Of a stretch of DNA of 46,383 nt, positions 44,375 to 46,383 are shown piece after piece. Location of the stretch: the NCBI GenBank assembly GCA_013152545.1, contig JAADGF010000034.1:1-46383 (forward strand), read 5' to 3'. The translations under genes were made by a program, and so were the position numbers. Positions within the stretch are counted from its first letter, which is position 1, and each line of letters starts with the position of its first letter. The notes under the pieces were generated by a model that was given only the letters and a program-made list of their open reading frames with translations, was not told the DNA's origin and ran no database searches. The DNA comes from Gammaproteobacteria bacterium (GTDB lineage: Bacteria > Pseudomonadota > Gammaproteobacteria > SZUA-152).

Positions 44375-44680
44375 TTAGATACGATAAGCATCCATTTCGA
44401 GTTCAGAAACCTGCTTGCCAAGAATAACGATTCTGCCTTGGTAACGTTGTGAGCCATCGGAGGTAAACTCAAAGAAAAATAATCGGCAGAGTTCCAGTTT
44501 ACCTAAATGGTTGCGTCGAACCCAGATTTTTTTCTTTTCTACTGTGTCGTCAAGAAATTGTGTATTAGCGCGATCGCAGGCATCTTTACCGGCTTTGCGG
44601 GCAATTTCTTTGCAGAGCATCGTGTCCCACCAATACCATGTGATGGTTACCAATAAAAATATTAACGCTAAGTCCAGCAT
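44375..44680 (-). CDS. DUF3301 membrane-anchored small protein
   Basis: The 101-residue product starts with one hydrophobic segment (MLDLALIFLLVTITWYWWD) and continues with the DUF3301 pattern: AGKDACDRANTQFLDDTV, a basic stretch, then CRLFFFEFTSDGSQRYQGRI and VILGKQVSELEMDAYRI. Members are widespread in gammaproteobacteria and uncharacterised. The family length is right. A family E repeat lies just upstream of the start codon, on the far side from the stop. Confidence 0.9.
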   Translation of the reverse strand: MLDLALIFLLVTITWYWWDTMLCKEIARKAGKDACDRANTQFLDDTVEKKKIWVRRNHLGKLELCRLFFFEFTSDGSQRYQGRIVILGKQVSELEMDAYRI

Positions 44681-44695
44681 TCGATTAAGTGTATT

Positions 44696-44738
44696 TGCTG
44701 TTCGTCAGTCGATTCAATTGATGTGTCAGGTTAAAGGT
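44696..44738 (+). repeat. Family E repeat upstream of the DUF3301 gene
   Basis: The segment has gctgttcgtcagtcgattc followed by aattgatgtgtcaggttaaa, matching the right part of the 41400-41456 copy at most positions. It lies between the start of the DUF3301 gene and the end of the next gene. Confidence 0.6.
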
Positions 44739-44780
44739 GATCATTGTCGGTATTCATTACTGAGCTTGTATGTTGTTACC

Positions 44781-45359
44781 TTATTCGATATCTTTTTCAT
44801 CTGTGCCAGGGGTATCGCTATCTTCGAGGACGGCTTTGTTTCTGCCAAAGGTTAATTCACTGCTTGAATAGCTGGTGCCAAAGTTTTTTACTAATTGAGA
44901 CACTTGTTGGAGCGCGGCTAAAAACGATTTTTCATGCAGTGAAGACATCGGATGGATAAAGGCAGCATAAACTACACCGTTTGATGTGGCGTATCTGGCA
45001 TCTAAGGTTAAATGGAAGTTGGCTGCCAATAAGGTTTTGAGCTGTTTTTCCGTTAAATCGGCTTCATTGGCCACAGGCGATATAATGCGCATTCTGTCGT
45101 GTTTGGTGTCGGATATGCAGGCCATACGTACATTTTTATATTCAAACTGTATGTTTGAGCCGTGGCTCGTTATATTTTTACTGGTGAGGTGAATCAATGT
45201 TGTCATTTTATCTTGTGTCATGGGCGTAAACCGGTTTAGTAGTGCGCTACTATCCAAGGAGGCAATTGACTGGGTAGGCAGTATCGCAAGGGAGCTAAGC
45301 AGTAACACTGCAAAATTAATGAAGTAACGCTTTTCTGAGAGTAATTTATTATGATTCAT
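44781..45359 (-). CDS. Small exported protein of unknown function
   Basis: The product of about 192 residues has an N-terminal signal peptide (FINFAVLLLSSLAILPTQS, cleaved near SIA/SLD). The mature part contains TEKQLKTLLAANFHLTLDARYA and SFLAALQQVSQLVKNFGTSY, with an acidic end. The pattern recalls secretion-chaperone or YbjN-like folds, but this is uncertain. The start at ATG 45359 is chosen because it gives a standard signal; a frame extension to 45428 adds a polar segment. I do not assign a function. Confidence 0.65.
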   Translation of the reverse strand: MNHNKLLSEKRYFINFAVLLLSSLAILPTQSIASLDSSALLNRFTPMTQDKMTTLIHLTSKNITSHGSNIQFEYKNVRMACISDTKHDRMRIISPVANEADLTEKQLKTLLAANFHLTLDARYATSNGVVYAAFIHPMSSLHEKSFLAALQQVSQLVKNFGTSYSSSELTFGRNKAVLEDSDTPGTDEKDIE

Positions 45360-45455
45360 TTTTGCCGTCACTGTTAGCGGTAGTTGTTGTGTATAGGTCG
45401 TCTTGAGTCTTTGTCTGTAGTCTAGCACACCGTTAAAATAACCTTGAGTGTTCTA

Positions 45456-46010
45456 GGCTCTGTTGACATTTCAGCGTAACCCTATTCAGGGTGGCTGAAA
45501 AACGAATAAAATACATATCATTCTTTGCCCATTTTTCAAATAGCGGGAAAACCCGACGGAACGGCTTAAGTTTACCGATAAAACCTTCAACCAAGCTGCG
45601 CTCTTTGTCAATGTGTTTATCATATTCACGCGCTTCCTTACATTGGCGGAATAACAGCAATAATCCCTTGAGCCTTTAGTTGATCGATGAGTTTGTCCGC
45701 ATCATAAGCCTTATCCATCAGTGCGTAGGTTGCTTTCAGCCCATCAATATAAAACGTAAGCCTGAGTAATATCGGCTGCCTGTCCAACGGTTAAGATGAA
45801 ATCCAAGGGGTTTCCCAACGCATCAACCATGACTGAATTTTTGTGCTAAATCCACCCTTTGAACGCCCTAAAGCTTGGTCTTGAACGATGTCTAAATGAC
45901 CTTGAGGTGCACCAGCCGCACAAGCATGGGCACGAACAATCGTGCTATCTATCATGATACTTTCCATGTCAGGATGATTCGAAAAATGGCGATGCATTTT
46001 AGCCTAACTA
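45456..46010 (-). pseudogene. IS5-type transposase remnant with several frameshifts
   Basis: On the minus strand the pieces read MIDSTIVRAHACAAGA and LGRSKGGFSTKI, then in another frame MVDALGNPLDFILTVGQAAD, then in a third GLKATYALMDKAYDADKLID, and finally GFIGKLKPFRRVFPLFEKW. These are consecutive parts of an IS5-family DDE transposase. At least three frameshifts separate them, and the N-terminal part is missing at about 46010. The sequence ggctctgttgacatttcagc at 45456-45475 looks like the terminal inverted repeat of the element. It cannot be active. Confidence 0.88.
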
Positions 46011-46015
46011 ACTAG

Positions 46016-46375
46016 TGTTACGTCACGCTTGATATGTTAAATAACAATTTCAAGTTGGCTGCAAAGACGATTACCGATATCTATAAGGCACGGTGGGATG
46101 TCGAGCTATTCTTTAAGTGGATCAAGCAGAACCTGAAAATTAAGACATTTATTGGTACTAGCAAGAATGCTGTCATGACCCAGATATGGGTCGCGATGTG
46201 TGTTTATATGCTCCTGGCATTTATCAAATTCCACTCTAAAATAACTAAAAGCATTCAGCAAATACTTCGCATATTGCAGCTCAACCTTTTTGAAAAGAGA
46301 GACTTGATGGCCTTGCTACGAGGTGATCCTATATATCATAAAAAATTCGATCCAAATCAGATGGTTTTGCTGTGA
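46016..46375 (+). pseudogene. C-terminal fragment of an IS4-type transposase
   Basis: The ~119-residue fragment shows the IS4 signature Y-x2-R-x3-E-x6-K in YKARWDVELFFKWIKQNLKI, with the catalytic Glu, then FIGTSKNAVMTQIWVAM and the typical ending FEKRDLMALLRGDP. The frame is blocked by a stop at 46013-46015 and has no N-terminal two thirds, so only the end of the gene remains. It abuts the truncated IS5-type remnant within a few bases. Confidence 0.88.
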
Positions 46376-46383
46376 GGTTAACG

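Noticed and set aside
38838-45359. Reading the minus-strand genes with flanking repeats as an integron cassette array
   Set aside because: There is no integrase in the window, the genes are larger and more housekeeping-like than typical cassettes, and repeat orientations are mixed.
1-46383. tRNA, rRNA or CRISPR features
   Set aside because: I found no cloverleaf, no rRNA-like tract and no regularly spaced direct repeats on reading both strands; a tRNAscan-type search would be the proper check.

Overview
The window is a chromosomal segment of a Gammaproteobacterium. The strongest evidence is the order tsaD (divergent), rpsU, a GatB/YqeY-domain gene, dnaG and rpoD, which is the macromolecular synthesis operon as arranged in that class. 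A Pseudomonas-like cysQ/nudE pair, purT, ycgN, a katB-ankB pair and a ChpA/FimL-type gene agree with this. Moderate GC content, long AT-rich spacers, surface-protein genes and many short interspersed repeats suggest a marine or Cellvibrio-like lineage. The genus cannot be fixed from the sequence alone. I saw no rRNA, tRNA or CRISPR array.

Layout. 1-2.5 kb: an ankyrin-repeat gene broken by an amber codon, a patatin-like phospholipase and a small PGDYG-like protein. 3.4-6.3 kb: a membrane sensor kinase and its NarL/LuxR-type regulator. 6.4-12.9 kb: an accessory block with an unrecognised 509-residue protein, divergent to an animal-type haem peroxidase, then a DoxX-like membrane protein and a secreted protein. 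13.6-21.1 kb: housekeeping-like genes (purT, a VWA protein, a membrane J-domain protein, a YgjP-type metallopeptidase, a DedA/flavin-oxidoreductase fusion, a DUF547 protein, ycgN). 22.1-25.1 kb: a degenerate GGDEF-EAL protein, a DnaJ-related protein and an FKBP-type isomerase. 26-29.6 kb: a subtilisin-family lipoprotein followed by a PrcB-domain lipoprotein. 29.9-31.9 kb: cysQ, nudE and an HU-like gene. 32.4-38.6 kb: tsaD and the rpsU-yqeY-dnaG-rpoD operon. 38.9-41.1 kb: a periplasmic catalase and its ankyrin partner. 41.5-45.4 kb: a ChpA-N-terminal/FimL-like protein, a DUF3301 protein and a small exported protein among dense short repeats. 45.4 kb to the end: two transposase remnants (IS5- and IS4-type) truncated against each other.

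Working together. katB and ankB form a peroxide-defence unit with a possible OxyR site upstream. The S8 lipoprotein and the PrcB-like lipoprotein recall the dentilisin protease complex of Treponema. The DedA-oxidoreductase, DUF547 and ycgN genes overlap end to end and are probably one transcript. The VWA and J-domain genes are also closely spaced.

The least explained content is the repeats. I find at least five families of short non-coding repeats: a 30-bp motif with the core taaatctcaa, a perfect 20-bp palindrome, a ~165-bp element, a ~105-bp element, and a family with CTAAC/GTTAG ends clustered at 38.8-44.7 kb that resembles MITEs or integron attC sites.
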